Part shown: positions 1-12,863 of the stretch, one piece after another
Position numbering within the stretch: position 1 is the first letter of the stretch
How the letters are laid out: the number at the start of each line of letters is the position of its first letter
Source of the DNA: Malania oleifera
Taxonomy: Eukaryota; Streptophyta; Magnoliopsida; Santalales; Ximeniaceae
Length of the DNA: 64,000 nucleotides
Assembly (NCBI RefSeq): GCF_029873635.1
Contig: NC_080422.1
Span: 7,285,764-7,349,763 of the forward strand
Direction: 5' to 3'
Program-made: the position numbers and the translations under genes
The notes under the pieces: model-generated
Database searches by the model: none
What the model was told of the DNA's origin: nothing
Seen by the model: the letters and a program-made list of their open reading frames with translations, nothing else

Positions 1-966
1 TTAATCTCATACTATCATATACATATCTTATTTCACAATTACTTAGTATTTCTCAATACACATTGTCATATCTCAGAAGATACATTTCCTGTACATTTCA
101 CTTTCATCATTTTCCCACATTTTAATTCTCATATCAAAACACATTGCAGTATCCCATATTTCACAGGGTAATTCAATTAACTCAGTTTAAACATTTTTCA
201 ATATAAATCATATATCACACATATTTCATCTGATATTTATATCATAATAAATTCCAGGTAAAATACATAATACCATTTTCACATATTACTCAATCCATAA
301 TTTTCATAAATAAACTGCTATAATTTATTCCCCTTACCTGACTTACTCAGATTTTGCTAAAACACTTAATTTCTACGCCCCTTGGCATTCGCTGCCCAAA
401 AACCTACAATTCATATTTTCCCAAATTATTCAACACCACTCTGAGAATAATTTCCATTTAACACTTCCTACATTTCATATACTCCAAATTAACTTAAAAC
501 CCCTTAAATACACCACTTACCCTGGTTTTGGGATGGTGCCCCGAAATCCCAAACCAAAAATCTGTTCCGCATAGGTTGCAAAGAATCTTCCCAAGAACCC
601 CGGGTGGTTCCTCATCATCAATTCAACCTAAAATGAGTTCAGAATCAAAGGAAAAATGGAAGGGGTTTCGTGGGGTTTCGTAGGTTTCGAAGAGAGAAAA
701 AGAAGGAAAATTTGTTTTTAAGAAATATGTCTAGTGGCTCTCCTTATAAAACTCACTGCAGAGAAAACTGTCACCAATTTTCTCTAACCCTTAGAAAACT
801 GTCGTCGATTTTCTATTTAACCAGCCCGATTTTAACCATTTACCCGTTACCGTCTCACGGTAAAAACCAAAAGTGTCGCCAGTTTTCTGACCGATTTTCT
901 TCCTTTTCAACGAAAAATCATCTTTTTCTATTTTATTTTATTATTTTATTTTCCCAGGTCTCTACA
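1..966 (-). repeat. 3' LTR of element A (partial, cut by window edge)
   Basis: Matches 9940-10914 almost base for base and ends tctctaca at 966, immediately followed by the polypurine-tract complement. It contains the hairpin array at 761-905 and a minus-strand TATA box at 743-752 (TTTTATAAGG). Open frames here, such as 670-1029, also occur in the other LTR and are not genes. Confidence 0.9.
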
Positions 967-999
967 TTCTCCCCTCCTTATAAAATTTCGTCCTCGAAA

Positions 1000-2704
1000 T
1001 TTGTTATCTGTGTTATACCCATCCCCTGAAGAAAATTTACTACTTATTTTACTAACTATGGCGGAGGAATACCGTGGTTACATAAGGGTTCTGGGAGATT
1101 ACAACCTTTGAAAGAAAATTCTCTCCAAAACTACCAGAACCAAAATACGACATAACCTCTACTATACAAATTAAATTACATTCCTTTAACCTTGGTTTTT
1201 ATTCAACAAATGCACGTATTTCTGGCACATTTGCTCCTCTAACTTCCAAGAAGGTTCCTCCACTGCATGGTTGTGCCACATAACTTTTTCTAATGGAATG
1301 CTTTTCGTACACAACTTTTATTCTTTCCAATCCAAATTCTGCACTAGCTCTTCTTTATAAATAAGGCATCACTAAGTTCCAGTGCCTCAAATCTGATCCA
1401 ATGGAAGGGATCTAAGATGTATTTCTTCAACATGGAAACATGAAATGCATCATGAAATTTTGATAAAACTGGTGGTAAAGCCAATCTATAGGCAACTGGA
1501 CCCATTCTTTCTAGAATCTGGAATGGTTCAATCTACCTAAGGCTCAGTTTACTCTTCCTCCCAAATCTCATAACTCCTTTTAATGGTGTCATCCTAAAAA
1601 ATACGTGATCTCCAACGTCAAACTCTAACTCTCGTTGGCGAGTATCTGCATAGCTTTTTTGCCGACTCTGTGCTGTTCTAATCCTGTCATTGATGAGTCT
1701 GACTTTTTCCTGAGTTTGTTGTATCAGCTCTAACCCCATTATCTGTCTCTCTCCAAACTCATCCTAGTATAACAGGGATTGACATTTCCTACCATACAAT
1801 GCCTCAAATGGTGTCATCCCAATGCTGGCCTGATAGTTGTTATTATACACAAATTCAACTAGTGGTATAAACCATAACCAATTGTCTCCAAAGTCCAACA
1901 CACATGCACGTAGCACATCCTCCAATATCTGTATCGTCCTCTCCATTTGTCTGTCTATCTGATGATGAAATGTTGTGCTGAATGATAACTAAGAACCCAT
2001 AGACCCTTACAAACTCTTCCAAAAACGGAATGTGAACCGTGGGTCTTGATCCGAAGCTATGGACACTGGCACGCCATGCATTCTCACTATCTCCTGAATG
2101 TACAACTCTGACAATTTGTTTAAGGAGTAGTTAACTCTGATAGGTAGAAAATGGGTAGTCTTCGTAAGTCAATCTACTACTACCCAAATGGCGTCTTGTC
2201 CATGTAACGCTGACGGTAACCCAGTGACAAAATTCATCGTTATATGCTCTCACTTCCACTCAAGAATATATAGTAGCTGCAATGACCCCGTCGGTCTCTG
2301 ATGCTCAGCTTTCACTTGTTGCATGTCAAACACTATGCTACAAATTCAGCAATCTCTCTTTTCATTTTGCTCGACCAAAAAGATTCCTGAAAATCCCTGT
2401 ACATTTTAGTGCTACCAAGATGTACAGTATATAAGGATCGGTGTGCTTCTTCCAAAATCACTTTTTTAATCTCAGGATCGACAGGTACACATAACCTGGT
2501 ACGAAACCTCAAGGCTCCATCATCTAAGATACTGAAATCCTCCTCCAGACCATCCTGTACTTTCTCTATAAGTTTTATTAACTCTGCATCACTCTTCTGT
2601 GTTGTTTTAATTCTTTCCTGTAGAGTTAGCTGTAACACCAAATTGACTATAAATACTTGATGATCGCCCTTTACGAATTCTATCCTCGGTCTCTCCATAT
2701 CCAT
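1000..2704 (-). pseudogene. Element A integrase and chromodomain-like tail, fossil
   Basis: Minus-strand pieces of a retroviral-type integrase. The zinc-binding N-terminal end (EEAHRSLYTVHLGSTKMYRD) lies near 2400-2480. Core fragments follow near 1764-1946 (YNNNYQASIGMTPFEALYG). A C-terminal segment is at 1533-1739 (RELEFDVGDHVFFRMTPLKG). Further along, around 1200-1330, residues like KVMWHNHAVEEPSWKLE resemble the chromodomain that chromoviruses use to choose chromatin targets. Broken in several places. Confidence 0.8.
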
Positions 2705-4330
2705 CTAAATTGGATGTTGTATTGCCAATACAGATACTGATCCATCCACTGATTTTTGTCTCAAGGCATCAACCACCATATTAGCCTTTTCCAAGTGGTA
2801 ATTGATGGTGCAGTCATAATCTTTTATCAATTCCAACCATCTTCTCTGCCTCATGTTCAATTCTTTCTGCGTGAAAAAGTATTTCAAGCTTTTATGATCA
2901 GTGAAGATTTCACACCTCCCACCATAAAAATCATATCTCCAAATCTTTAGTGCATATACCACCGTTGCTAACTCCAGATCATGGGTAGGGTAATTCTTCT
3001 CATATTCTTTCAATTGTCGTGAGGCATATGCAATCACTCTCCCTTACTGCATTAGAACATAGTCGAGCCCTTTATGTGATGCATCATTTTAAATCACGAA
3101 ATCCTCTTCACCTGAAGGAATCGTCAACATTGGTGCAGTGATGAGCCACTGCTTCAACTCTTGGAAGCTCTGCTCACATTCATCAGACCACTCAAATTTC
3201 ACCCCTTTCCTGGTCAATCTAGTCAATGGACTAACAATTTGGAAAAACCATCAACAAACATGTTGTAGTACCCAGCCAATCCCAAAAAACTTTTGATTTC
3301 CTGTACATTCTTAGGTCGTACCCAATCCACCACCGCCTCAATCTTACTCGAATCCACTGATATACCACCCCTGAATATCACATGTCCAAGGAAGGTAACC
3401 TGCTATAGCCAGAATTCGCACTTCTTGAATTTCGCAAACAGTATCCTTTCCTTTAGTACCTGAAGTACTATCCTCAGATGTTCCTCGTGCTCCTATGGGC
3501 TCTTTGAATACATCATTATGTCATCGATAAAAACTATTTCAAACTACTCTAAATATTGTTGGAATACCTGGTTCATCAAATCCATAAACACTGCAGGGGT
3601 ATTTGTCAATCCAAACGGCATAACCAAGAATTTGTAATGGCCATACTGAGTCCTGAATGTCATCTTTGAAACATCTTATACCCTAATCTTTACTTGATGA
3701 TACCCAGACAGTAAATTTATCTTTGAAAAAACATGTGTCCCCTGTAACTGATTAAACCAATCATCGATGTGGGGAAGCGGGTATTTATTCTTGATAGTCG
3801 ATGCACATTCTCATCGACCCATCTTTCTTTTTCACAAATAATATCAGTGCTCCCCATGGCGATGCACTGGGCCGAATAAATCCCTTGTCTAACAATTCCT
3901 GTAACTTATCCTTCAATTCCTTTAATTTTATCGGTGCCATTCTGTACAACACTTTTGAAATCGGCGTTATCCCTAGTACTAGATCAATGGAAAACTCTAC
4001 CTCACAATCAGGAGTTAGTCTTGAAAAATCCTCGGGGAAAACATCAGGAAAATCCCTCACTATCGGGATATCCTTTAATATTAACTCTCTTTCAGATATC
4101 TCCTGTACACAGGCTACATAACTCTGACAACCCTCTAGCAGCATTTGCCTCGCCTGAATGGCAGATAGCAACTGTGGTGGGGTACGCACATAAGACCCCA
4201 CAAACCTATACTCCTGTTCCCTTGGAGGTTTAAACACTACCTCTCTCTGATGACAATCTATACTGGCATAGTGAGCAGCTAGCCAGTCTATCCCCAGTAT
4301 CATCTCAAACCCATGCATATCCAAGACCAC
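2705..4330 (-). pseudogene. Element A protease end, reverse transcriptase and RNase H, fossil
   Basis: At 3785-4330 the end of the aspartic protease domain (MILGIDWLAAHYASIDC) runs into the start of RT ([30 protein letters not shown]). RT continues to about 3050 with readable but broken motifs. RNase H follows at 2705-3037 ([31 protein letters not shown]). The order protease-RT-RNase H-integrase is that of Ty3/gypsy. Confidence 0.85.
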
Positions 4331-4354
4331 CAGATCAGCTAATAAAATCCTCCC

Positions 4355-5463
4355 CTAAATGCCTACTGGACAATTACTAAATACTTTATCACATATCCCC
4401 ACAACAGCTGTCTGCGTAGCCCCTGACAAATTAACACCCAACTGTTGCTTTTCTAACCCATAAAATTTAACAAACTCTTGGGCGATAAAAGAATGAGTCA
4501 CCCCTGAATCAAATAAAGCAGTAGTTGTAAATGACATAATTGAAACTATACCTGTCACAACATCTCCTACTGCCTCTACATCCCTTGGTGTCAATACATA
4601 AACTCGTGCTAGAGCAATATTCCTCTGTTGTTCACCTCGAGGTGCCTGATGACCTCCTTGGTATGGTCTGGGAACATGTGCGACAACTGGTGGTGCACGA
4701 CAATCCCTCACTATATGCCCAGGCTGATAGCACCGATAACATACAATCTCCCTAACTCGACACTTCCTCGAGTGTCTCCTGTAGCATATGGGACAAGAAG
4801 GGGGCATCTGCTTACCCTGTACAGCCCCGATCTCTCACTACCTGTCTCCTTCCTCCCCCACTATCCTGCCACCTCCAAGGCCCTCGGCTAGAACCTACCT
4901 AAACATCTGAAGGCGCGAGCCTCTTCCCCTGACTCTGTGCTGCGGTGCCTCTCTGAAGGCCACTCTCAATCACTGCAGCTCTATCTACTACCTCTGCAAC
5001 CGTCTGAGCCTGAAAGCCTATAACCCGCTCAAGCAGACTCTGCCTCAGACCCTCTTCGAATTTCCTCACCTTCCTCTCCTCATCTGGTACCAAAAACGGA
5101 GCAAACTGAGACAGCTCAATAATTCTCGCCATATATTGTTGTACTATCAACGATCCCTGCGTTAGATGCAGAAACTCCACCGCCTTTGCACTCCTAATAG
5201 TAGCAAGAAAGTACCTCTAAAAAAAGATCTCCCTGAAGTGGCTCCACGTCACCGCTACAGGGTCCAGTCTCTACTCCTCTAACAATCTCGCTAATCTCCA
5301 CCAGCGTTTTGCCTCCCCCGTCAACTTAAATGTCGCAAATAAAACTTTCTGCTCATCTGTACATGAAAGAACTGCCAGTATGTCCTCCATATCATGGACC
5401 CAGTTCGCAGCCACGAGTGGGTCAGGTCCTCCAGAAAACAACGAAGGTCTCATTCATGTGAAC
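4355..5463 (-). pseudogene. Element A gag with CCHC zinc knuckle, left part
   Basis: Contains the capsid-like region (GGPDPLVAANWVHDMEDIL, FATFKLTGEAKRWWR; LTQGSLIVQQYMARIIELS) and a CCHC knuckle CYRCYQPGHIVRDC near 4700-4745. It ends at the target duplication (tgaac) of the solo LTR. The N-terminal gag piece lies on the far side at 7734-7900. Confidence 0.85.
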
Positions 5464-6471
5464 TGTGACGACCCGCTCATTTTTCCACATTTTTTTTATA
5501 ATAATATCAATAGCACATTTCCCATATTCCAGTTCAGCAGGTCACAATCCACCTGGACCCGTGGGTACCAGGGATATATCAGAACATACAGCGAAAACCC
5601 TAGCAGCAGAAAACATACAATAATGTACATCTCAATACCATATAGTACAATATATCAGAGTTGTTATAGTCCACAGTATTTCCATATATACATCTCAAAA
5701 TAAATCTAGGACATTTCCCACAAAATCTAACTATCCCTACAAAAAGAAACTTACCCTTCAAAAAGGGCAGATAAACAATACTAGCTCAGCGGGGCTTTTC
5801 TCGCTCTCCTATCTGGGGCTCCTAAAAAGTTTATAAGATTTAGGGGTGAGACACCTCTCAGTAAGGGAAATAAACTAATACCAGTGTGTGGTAACATGAG
5901 TCTTCTGTGTTCTACATATACCATACATAACATATTCAGTACTGTTTCGTCAAATCTGGAAAACATATATATATATATATTAACACATGGCAGAACATAC
6001 TGCGTTTTCATAAACATATCTCATCTCATATAATAATAATAACATAAAACAATCCTGGTAGGTTAACTGACTGTTGTCATGTATTACCCCCATATGATTG
6101 GGTTGTATGGGCCAAAGGTGGGACCTGACAATGGTTGGCCGACCACTGCCAAGTCAAACAGTAGTCTGTAGGTCCGATGGGTTTGCCAGACCTGGTCCGT
6201 ACACCAGGGGCGATCACAGCACACTTCTTTAATAACCACATCGACCATCCAATCTGACACCACTCTGTACAGCGGCGTTAACACCAATATCATGATCAAA
6301 AAGACCATGGACACATAGCAAAGGTACTGTGCAAGTGCTAGCCTAGACCAAGCCAACCAGGTTCTGATATCATATAGTATATACTAAAATTGTGATACAT
6401 AGATATTTCATATCATTTATTCTCACATCAATTATATCATTTTGCGTATATACGTGTATCATGAAAATCAT

Positions 6472-6628
6472 CGGCCTATACGCCGGTATTACACATTTTA
6501 TCATAGCTCGGCCCATACGCCGGCAAACATATCATAGCACAGCCCGTACGCTGGCGAATCACATCATAGCACGGTCCGTACGCTGGCAAACACAACATAA
6601 AAATCTTGGCCCGTACGCCGGTTTTTCC
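6472..6628. repeat. Tandem repeat of about 32-37 bp, five partial units
   Basis: The word GGCCCGTACGCCGG or a close variant recurs with about 20 AT-rich bases between copies. It lies in the transcribed part of the solo LTR. Confidence 0.75.
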
Positions 6629-7390
6629 GTCATAAAATCCATATCATAATCACATTTCCAAAAACAATATTTCATAACATTTTATACTCATGCCACTAAC
6701 AAATTTTCATATAATCAACATACGATCATTTTCACAGTATTTTCCAAATATAAATCATATATATATATATGTATATATTCATTTTTCCTGAATCCAGATG
6801 CTATATATATAAATACATGCATTTTCTCAAAACAAAACTAACTTAGTTTATCCCCTTACCTGTTTCTTGAAAAGCCCATAAGAAAATTCTACCCCGCACC
6901 CGTAGGGTTCCCAACTCAACACCCTGAAAATGCAAACCCCCAGTATTAAACTTCAATATTTCTACGTGCATAACATTTCTTATAACTACCGTTAGGTCAA
7001 ATTCGGCTTAAAAAGCCTTACCTCAACTTAGGGATGATTTCCAACGTTCCCAATTCAACACCCCTGGAAATGAAAACTTCCAGTATTAAAATTTAGTATT
7101 TTTAAGCGTATAACACTTTTCTCAACTATCACAAATCCAAATATTGAGTAAAAAAGCCTTACCCTGGATTTGGGATGGTTTCCAACTTGCTTTCACCAAC
7201 AATCTGCTCCAACAGATTTGGAGAGAACTTCCCCGAGAGCGTCGTGGTGACTTCGGATTGTCGATCCGGCAAAGATCTGGCCCGAAATCGATGAAAGAAA
7301 GAGGGAAAACCGAAGAGGAGAGAGAGAGAGGGAAAAGATAGCTTCTTTAGAAAGTTAAAATCCAAATTTTCATATTTATAGAACAGGGGA

Positions 7391-7660
7391 TTTCGTCGAC
7401 GAGCCACGTCATTCGTCGACGAATCCTTCATTAATTTCGTCGATGAAATTCAGTCCTCGTCGACGGAATTCAGTCATCTCAAAACCCCCCTCTCGGTATT
7501 TCTTCATCGACGAATCCCTGTATTCGTCGATGAATTTTCTTAAGCCTTCATCGACGAATCCCCTGTATTCGTCTACGAAGCTCTACTGATTCCCTTTCCG
7601 TTATTCCTTCCAAAGTTCAATGTCATCGACGAACGCTTTGCGTTCGTTAATGAAGTCAAC
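7391..7660. promoter_or_regulatory. Palindrome array TTCGTCGACGAA upstream of LTR TATA box
   Basis: About ten copies or half-copies of (A)TTCGTCGACGAA(T). The copy at 7411-7424 is a perfect 14-base palindrome. The array lies in U3 of the solo LTR, ending about 10 bases upstream, in minus-strand terms, of TTCTATAAATATG (7371-7383). Confidence 0.7.
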
Positions 7661-7738
7661 TACTTCCTTCTGTTTCCGGCTTCCATTTCCCTTTCTTTAT
7701 TATTTAAATACCATTTTTATTCGGGTCGTTACATGAAC

Positions 7739-8261
7739 TGCTCAATTGTGCAGCTCCATCCTTCCGAACTCCTAACCATCTCTGACATCACCTGTTGGGT
7801 GACACTACATAATACAACATCAGGGTCTCCTCCACCTATACCGGAAGGCTCTACATCATCACCCTCAGCATGTGCACTACTACTCCCTAGATCCATCCTA
7901 CAAAGGATATAAAACCATTTTAGAACCCTATTATCATAGCTCACAGCATACCCAACATACTCAAACTCACACAATATTCAGCTATAAACATTTCTCTTAA
8001 CACTCTTATTCCCCATTTAAGATTCAATCCTACTATTCAGAAACACGATCTGACGATAGTATCTATGGCTTTCTAGAAGTCGTCACCCTAGCAAAAAGAC
8101 AGAAACAATCACGGAACTCCTATTTCAAGGTCACAATACAGAAAACTAAATTCAAATCTCATCCTCTAACAACAACTGACTCATATCTCATCAATATCCA
8201 TTCCTATACTCTAGTATTGTATTCCACTATTTACTAAAGTCTATAGAACCTAGAAAACCTA
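7739..8261 (-). pseudogene. Element A gag N-terminus and leader
   Basis: A short minus-strand frame (MDLGSSSAHAEGDDVEPSG, then VLCSVTQQVMSEM) is the beginning of gag. It is separated from the rest by the solo LTR. The stretch between it and the primer-binding site at 8262 is the untranslated leader. Confidence 0.65.
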
Positions 8262-9586
8262 GGCTCTGATACCAAACTGTGACGCCCCAATTTTTATGCA
8301 ATTTTTTTCCATATAATAAACACATATATCACATATCAGCCATGTTAACCGCTGATACCATAATACATAACCCAACTCGAAAGTGGGTATCGGGTATAAA
8401 ATTATACTTATATACGTAATCCTAACAGCGGAAGTCGTTTCATAAATTTATACATACCACAGCGAATATCCATACCAGAGTACTACCATCCATATATACA
8501 AGTCAACCACAGAAACTCTAGGGGAATCAAACCTCGCTAGCTCAAAATACTCACCCTCACTTCTCAGGGTATTAGCTCCCCTCTACCTTAGAGTTCTATC
8601 ACCCAGTCTATCTCAATTTCCTGAAATATTTAAATGATTGGATGAGACACATCTCAGTAGGATGGAATAAATTATCTATAGTGTGTGGCAATATGAGATT
8701 CATTATATCATAACATATATTCGTTTCAGTAATAATATCTTTCTAGAAAAATATACAACTTCACAATCATAATCATATAAATGTACAATACTTCCATTTC
8801 CAAAATCATTTCTTCGTAACCCAATTTACCGGCGAAGTTCGTGAGAATACGGAAACTTACCCGCCCATACAAGTAGCTTCCCTATGCCCTAATATCGTTT
8901 GCAGCCTTGCCCGATTAACTCGAGTTCAGCTACAATTGATACTAATCAGGACACTCACCTTACTCAGTAAGCCCTAAGGTGGTGTGTTTTACTTCGCTTA
9001 AATTATTTATTAACTCACGCTATATCATTTCTCATTTTCTTTCTCGTTCATATTCTAATTTCATTTCCATTTTCATTTCATTTCCATTTCCTTTTCATTT
9101 TCCATTTCCATGTCTAACTTATGAGTGTCACTAATTACTAATACATCTATGTCGGTACTCATGGCTGCCCTAAGGATAACTCTCCACATCATGCTACTGC
9201 CCATTAGTAGGGTTGTGTGCCCCGAAGGCTAGACTTGACTGCGGTTGGCCGACCCGGTTAGGTCAAATAACATCATATATCCCATGTTTGTAGTATGACT
9301 AGCCGGCCAAAAGCCATGATCCGGACTCTGGGGGCACTGTAACTCTACTATACAGCTCAATCTACTGTCACGCCACACGCTCCACGAGCCCGTGAGGTTG
9401 CACTAACTCCACTAGCGACGATACCGTTCTCAATATCACTATCCATCATTAGGGTTTCCATATCCATCCATCAGGGTTATCACGGCCATATACCAACAAT
9501 CATTATGTGGTATTGACATTTCATCAATCACATGTCTGTGTTCCCCTTTGGGTATTTCACATTTCATTCTCACAATTTAATATTCA

Positions 9587-9900
9587 TATTGCAGAATTAA
9601 CGGTGCAATATTCACATTTCACATAGTCACATTTCCCATAACCATATCTCATATTCACATTTCTCATTTTTATATTGCAGAATTAACGTTGCAATATTCA
9701 CATTTCACATATTCACATTTCCCATAATTATATTTCTCATTTTCATATTGCAAAATTAACATTGCAATATTCACATTTAACATATTCACATTTCCCATAA
9801 TCATATTTCTCATATCCACATTTCAATATCAGTATTGCAGAATTTTACATTGCAATATTCACATTTCTCACATTCATATTTCAATATCAGTATTCTCAAC
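9587..9900. repeat. Tandem repeat inside LTR A, four units of about 73-87 bp
   Basis: Units restart with tattgca(g/a)aatt at 9587, 9673, 9746 and 9833. Each continues through attcacatttc and cccataat blocks. The corresponding stretch of the left LTR lies outside the window. Confidence 0.8.
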
Positions 9901-10691
9901 ATTCATCATTTCAATGATATTTTCTCAATCCATAATTCATTTAATCTCATACTATCATATACATATCTTATTTCATAGTTACTTAGTATTTCTCAATACA
10001 CATTGTCATATCTCAGAAGATACATTTCCTGCACATTTCACTTTCATCATTTTCCCACATTTTAATTCTCATATCAAAACACATTGCAGTATCTCATATT
10101 TCACAGGGTAAATCAATTAACTCAATTAAAACATTTTTCAATATAAATCATATGCCACACATATTTCTTCTGATATTTATATCATAATAAATTCAGGTAA
10201 AATACATAATACCATTTTCACATATTACTCAATCCATAATTTTCATAAATAAACTGTTATAATGTATTCCCCTTACCTGACTTACTCAGATTTTGCTAAA
10301 ATACCCAATTTCTATGCCCCTTGGCGTTCGCTGCCCAAAAACATACAATTCATATTTTCTCAAATTATTCAACACCACTCCAAAAATAATTTCCATTTAA
10401 CACTTCCTACATTTCATATACTCCAAACTAACTTAAAACCCCTTAAATACACCACTTACCCTGGTTTTGGGATGGTGCCCCGAAACCCCAAACCAAAAAC
10501 CTGTTCCGCATAGGTTGCAAAGAATCTTCCCAGGAACCCCGTGGTGCTTCCTAATCGTCAATTCAGCCTAAAATGAGTTCAGAATCAAAGGAAAAATGGA
10601 AGGGGTTTCGTAGTGTTTCGAAGAGAGAAGAATAAGGAAAATTTGTTTTTAAGAAATATGTCTAGTGGCTCCCCTTATAAAACTCATTGCA

Positions 10692-10857
10692 GAGAAAATT
10701 GTCGCCAATTTTCTCTAAGCCTTAGAAAATCGTCACCGATTTTCTATTTAACCGGCTCGGTTTTAACCATTTACCCATTACTGTCCCGCGGTAAAAACCA
10801 AAACTGTCTCCAGTTTTTTGGCTCCTTCGGAAAATCGTCACCAATTTTCTTCCTTTT
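10692..10857. promoter_or_regulatory. Hairpin array in U3 of LTR A
   Basis: At 10692-10715, arms GAGAAAATTG and CAATTTTCTC flank a four-base loop. At 10724-10745, arms GAAAATCG and CGATTTTC flank TCAC. Two more of the kind follow (AAAACTG/CAGTTTT and GAAAATCG/CAATTTTC). The array sits just upstream, on the minus strand, of the TATA box TTTTATAAGG at 10673-10682. A diverged copy is at 761-905 in the left LTR. Confidence 0.75.
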
Positions 10858-10917
10858 TAGCGAAAAATCAATTTTCCATTTTCTTTTATTATTTTATTTT
10901 CCTTCATCTCTACATTA

Positions 10918-12120
10918 TCGACAACGAAGAAGAGTACCAGACATGTCTTCTTAATAGGCGAATAATTTAGCTCTGGGCTAGCCGTTGTTTTGCTTAGGCG
11001 GTAGAGCACCACCTCCTTTCTTGGCTCATTTTCTTGGGCTAGTAAGGCTCCTAAGGATCTTTCTTGTGTGGCGATGTAAAGGATCAATGGCTTTCCTTGG
11101 ATGGGTGCACCTAAGACCTGTGGATTTGAGAGGTAGTCTTTTATGCTTTGGAAAGCTTTGGCACATGCTTCATTCCACTCGAAGTCAACTCTTTTTCATT
11201 AACTAGTCGAAGGATTGGCATCGCACTGCTAGATTTGAGATGAAGCGTCGAATCAATGCCAGCCTTCCTTGAAGACTTTGCAGTTCTCTCATATTCTTGG
11301 GCTTTAAAATTTTTTGGATGACATCGATCTTTTGACTGGTTAACTTTGATGTCGTGATGGCGCACAATAAAGCCAAGAAACTTGCCTGAGGTGACCGCAA
11401 ATGCGCATTTTAGCAGATTCATCTTTAGCTGGTACTTTCGAAGCTTATCGAACACCAATTTAAGATCTTGTAGGTGCTCATTACGCATCTTTGTCTTCAT
11501 GACGAGGTCATTGATGTAATATTTCACCTTCTTATGGTGTAGGTCATCAAAAATCTTTTGCATGACACGCTGGTAAGTGGCATCCGCGTTCTTTAGCCCA
11601 AAGGGCCTTTGTAATAGTAAATCCCTTTTGGCGTGCGGAAGGCTGTGAGTTTTTCGTCCTTCGGAGCCATCCTTATTTGATTATAACCAGAAGATCCATC
11701 CATGAAAGACAATGCCTCATGACCAGTAGTTGTATCCACCATGATTTTTGTTATGGGTAGGGGAAATCATCTTTTGGACGTGCTTGGTTGAGATCCCTGA
11801 AGTCAACGTAGACTCGGAATTGTCCATTCTTCTTCCGGATGGGAACTATGTTCGCAATCCACGTCGAATATGTGGCTTCCCGGATGAAGCCTGCATTGAT
11901 TAACTTTTTTACTTCTTCGATTTATGGGATAAGCTTTGGATGAAATTGACGTTGGAGCTACTTCACTAATCGTGAGCCTTTCTTCATAGCCAAACGATGC
12001 ACCGCAATTCTTGGGTCAAGGCCAGGCATCTCCTTGTAACTCCATGCAAATACATCCTTGTATTGACTCGATACTTCAATGCACTCTCCTTCTTCTTCTT
12101 GTGTGAGTAAGGCACTTATG
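10918..12120 (-). pseudogene. Element B reverse transcriptase and RNase H start, fossil
   Basis: RNase H start LYIATQERSLGALLAQEN lies near 11000-11085, ending where element A entered. RT pieces at 11141-11563 include KVKYYINDLVMKT, LKLVFDKLRKYQLKMN and KCAFAVTSGKFLGFIV, the usual gypsy RT order. More RT-like sequence, without open frames, extends to about 12100. Confidence 0.8.
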
Positions 12121-12128
12121 AAGGTAGG

Positions 12129-12800
12129 TCAAGGATCCTCTGGAATGCCAAGGTTGACATCTTTAAGCTCATCAACGGTGGCTGGGACACTATCCTCTAA
12201 CTTTGGAGAAGCGTCCTCGATTTCGTTGTCCGACAAATTAGGCTCAGTTTTCTCACCTATTATGATGTGGTATGACATGTATGAGGACTCTTCCTCTCTT
12301 TCCTTATCATCGTGACCATGCCTCCGAGCTTGGGTGTTGGTTCGACCTTTAGTTGTTGGCATTTCATTGATGTTGACTTCTATGGTCCTTCTATTCCTTC
12401 TCTAAGATGAAACTTTTTCACCAACTTCATGGTCATCTTCATGTCGGTTTGATAGCGATGGTTCGCCTAGCCTTTGGAAGACCAACATTCTCCTTGTGCC
12501 TAAAAGTCATTTGAACACAAATTTCTAAGGTCTAAGATTTGGTCCTCCGATGCATTCAAACACTGTGCCTCGAGGCTTTTATGATTGGGGCTCTTTCGTC
12601 CCATTGATCGCTTGATTTTGTGCAAGTTCAAGATCTCTAATGCGATCAAACATCGAACTGCGAGATGCTGTTGTAGGGGAGTTTTCTTCTTCATTGGTCA
12701 CTTGAATCTCGATAACGTATGTGTTCACCGATTGCCTATTACTCCTTAATGTGATACAAATGTGAGGCTTTTGTTGATAACCCAAACCAAGCCAAGTCAT
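12129..12800 (-). pseudogene. Element B protease-RT spacer, fossil
   Basis: Short minus-strand frames rich in acidic and polar residues (HDDKEREEESSYMSYHIIIG, LSDNEIEDASPKLED) lie between protease and RT. Tat-group polyproteins carry a poorly conserved spacer here. No domain was recognised. Confidence 0.5.
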
Positions 12801-12863
12801 GGGAGGTTGAGCGACAACATCTTCAATGCATTTTGCCTCTAGTAGGCTTACTGGTTTTGGATT

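Larger units (their letters stand above)
5464..7733 (-). mobile_element. Solo LTR of a gypsy element inserted in gag of element A
   Basis: Begins TGTGACGACCCG at 5464, ends CGGGTCGTTACA at 7733 (2270 bp), and is flanked by tgaac at 5459-5463 and 7734-7738. The minus strand starts TGTAACGACCCG, as many chromovirus LTRs do. No internal region is present, so it is the product of LTR-LTR recombination. On the minus strand a palindrome array (7391-7660) leads to a TATA box (7371-7383), and a tandem repeat lies downstream (6472-6628). Confidence 0.92.
1..10914 (-). mobile_element. Element A: Ty3/gypsy chromovirus, Tekay/Del-like, broken
   Basis: LTR retrotransposon read on the minus strand. From right to left it has the 5' LTR (8278-10914), a primer-binding site complementary to initiator Met tRNA (ggctctgatacca at 8262-8274), gag, protease, RT, RNase H, integrase, a chromodomain-like tail, a polypurine tract (complement of ttctcccctcc, 967-977) and the 3' LTR (1-966, cut by the window edge). 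The coding part is a fossil with many breaks. The two LTRs look about 95% alike by eye over the shared 960 bases, so the insertion is old but not ancient. The right-hand flank ttatc (10915-10919) would be the target duplication; its partner lies left of the window. It sits inside element B and is itself interrupted by a solo LTR. Confidence 0.9.
8278..10914 (-). repeat. 5' LTR of element A (2637 bp)
   Basis: Starts tgtgacgcccc directly after the primer-binding-site complement and ends tctctaca at 10914. On the minus strand the order is U3 (from 10914), a hairpin array at 10692-10857, a TATA box at 10673-10682, then a long transcribed part. That part includes four tandem units of 73-87 bp at 9587-9900, built of ATTCACATTTC-type words. 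Confidence 0.9.

Noticed and set aside
670-1029. 119-residue frame, with a sister at 10613-10954
   Set aside because: Both lie in the two LTRs of element A. The likeness comes from LTR duplication, not coding constraint.
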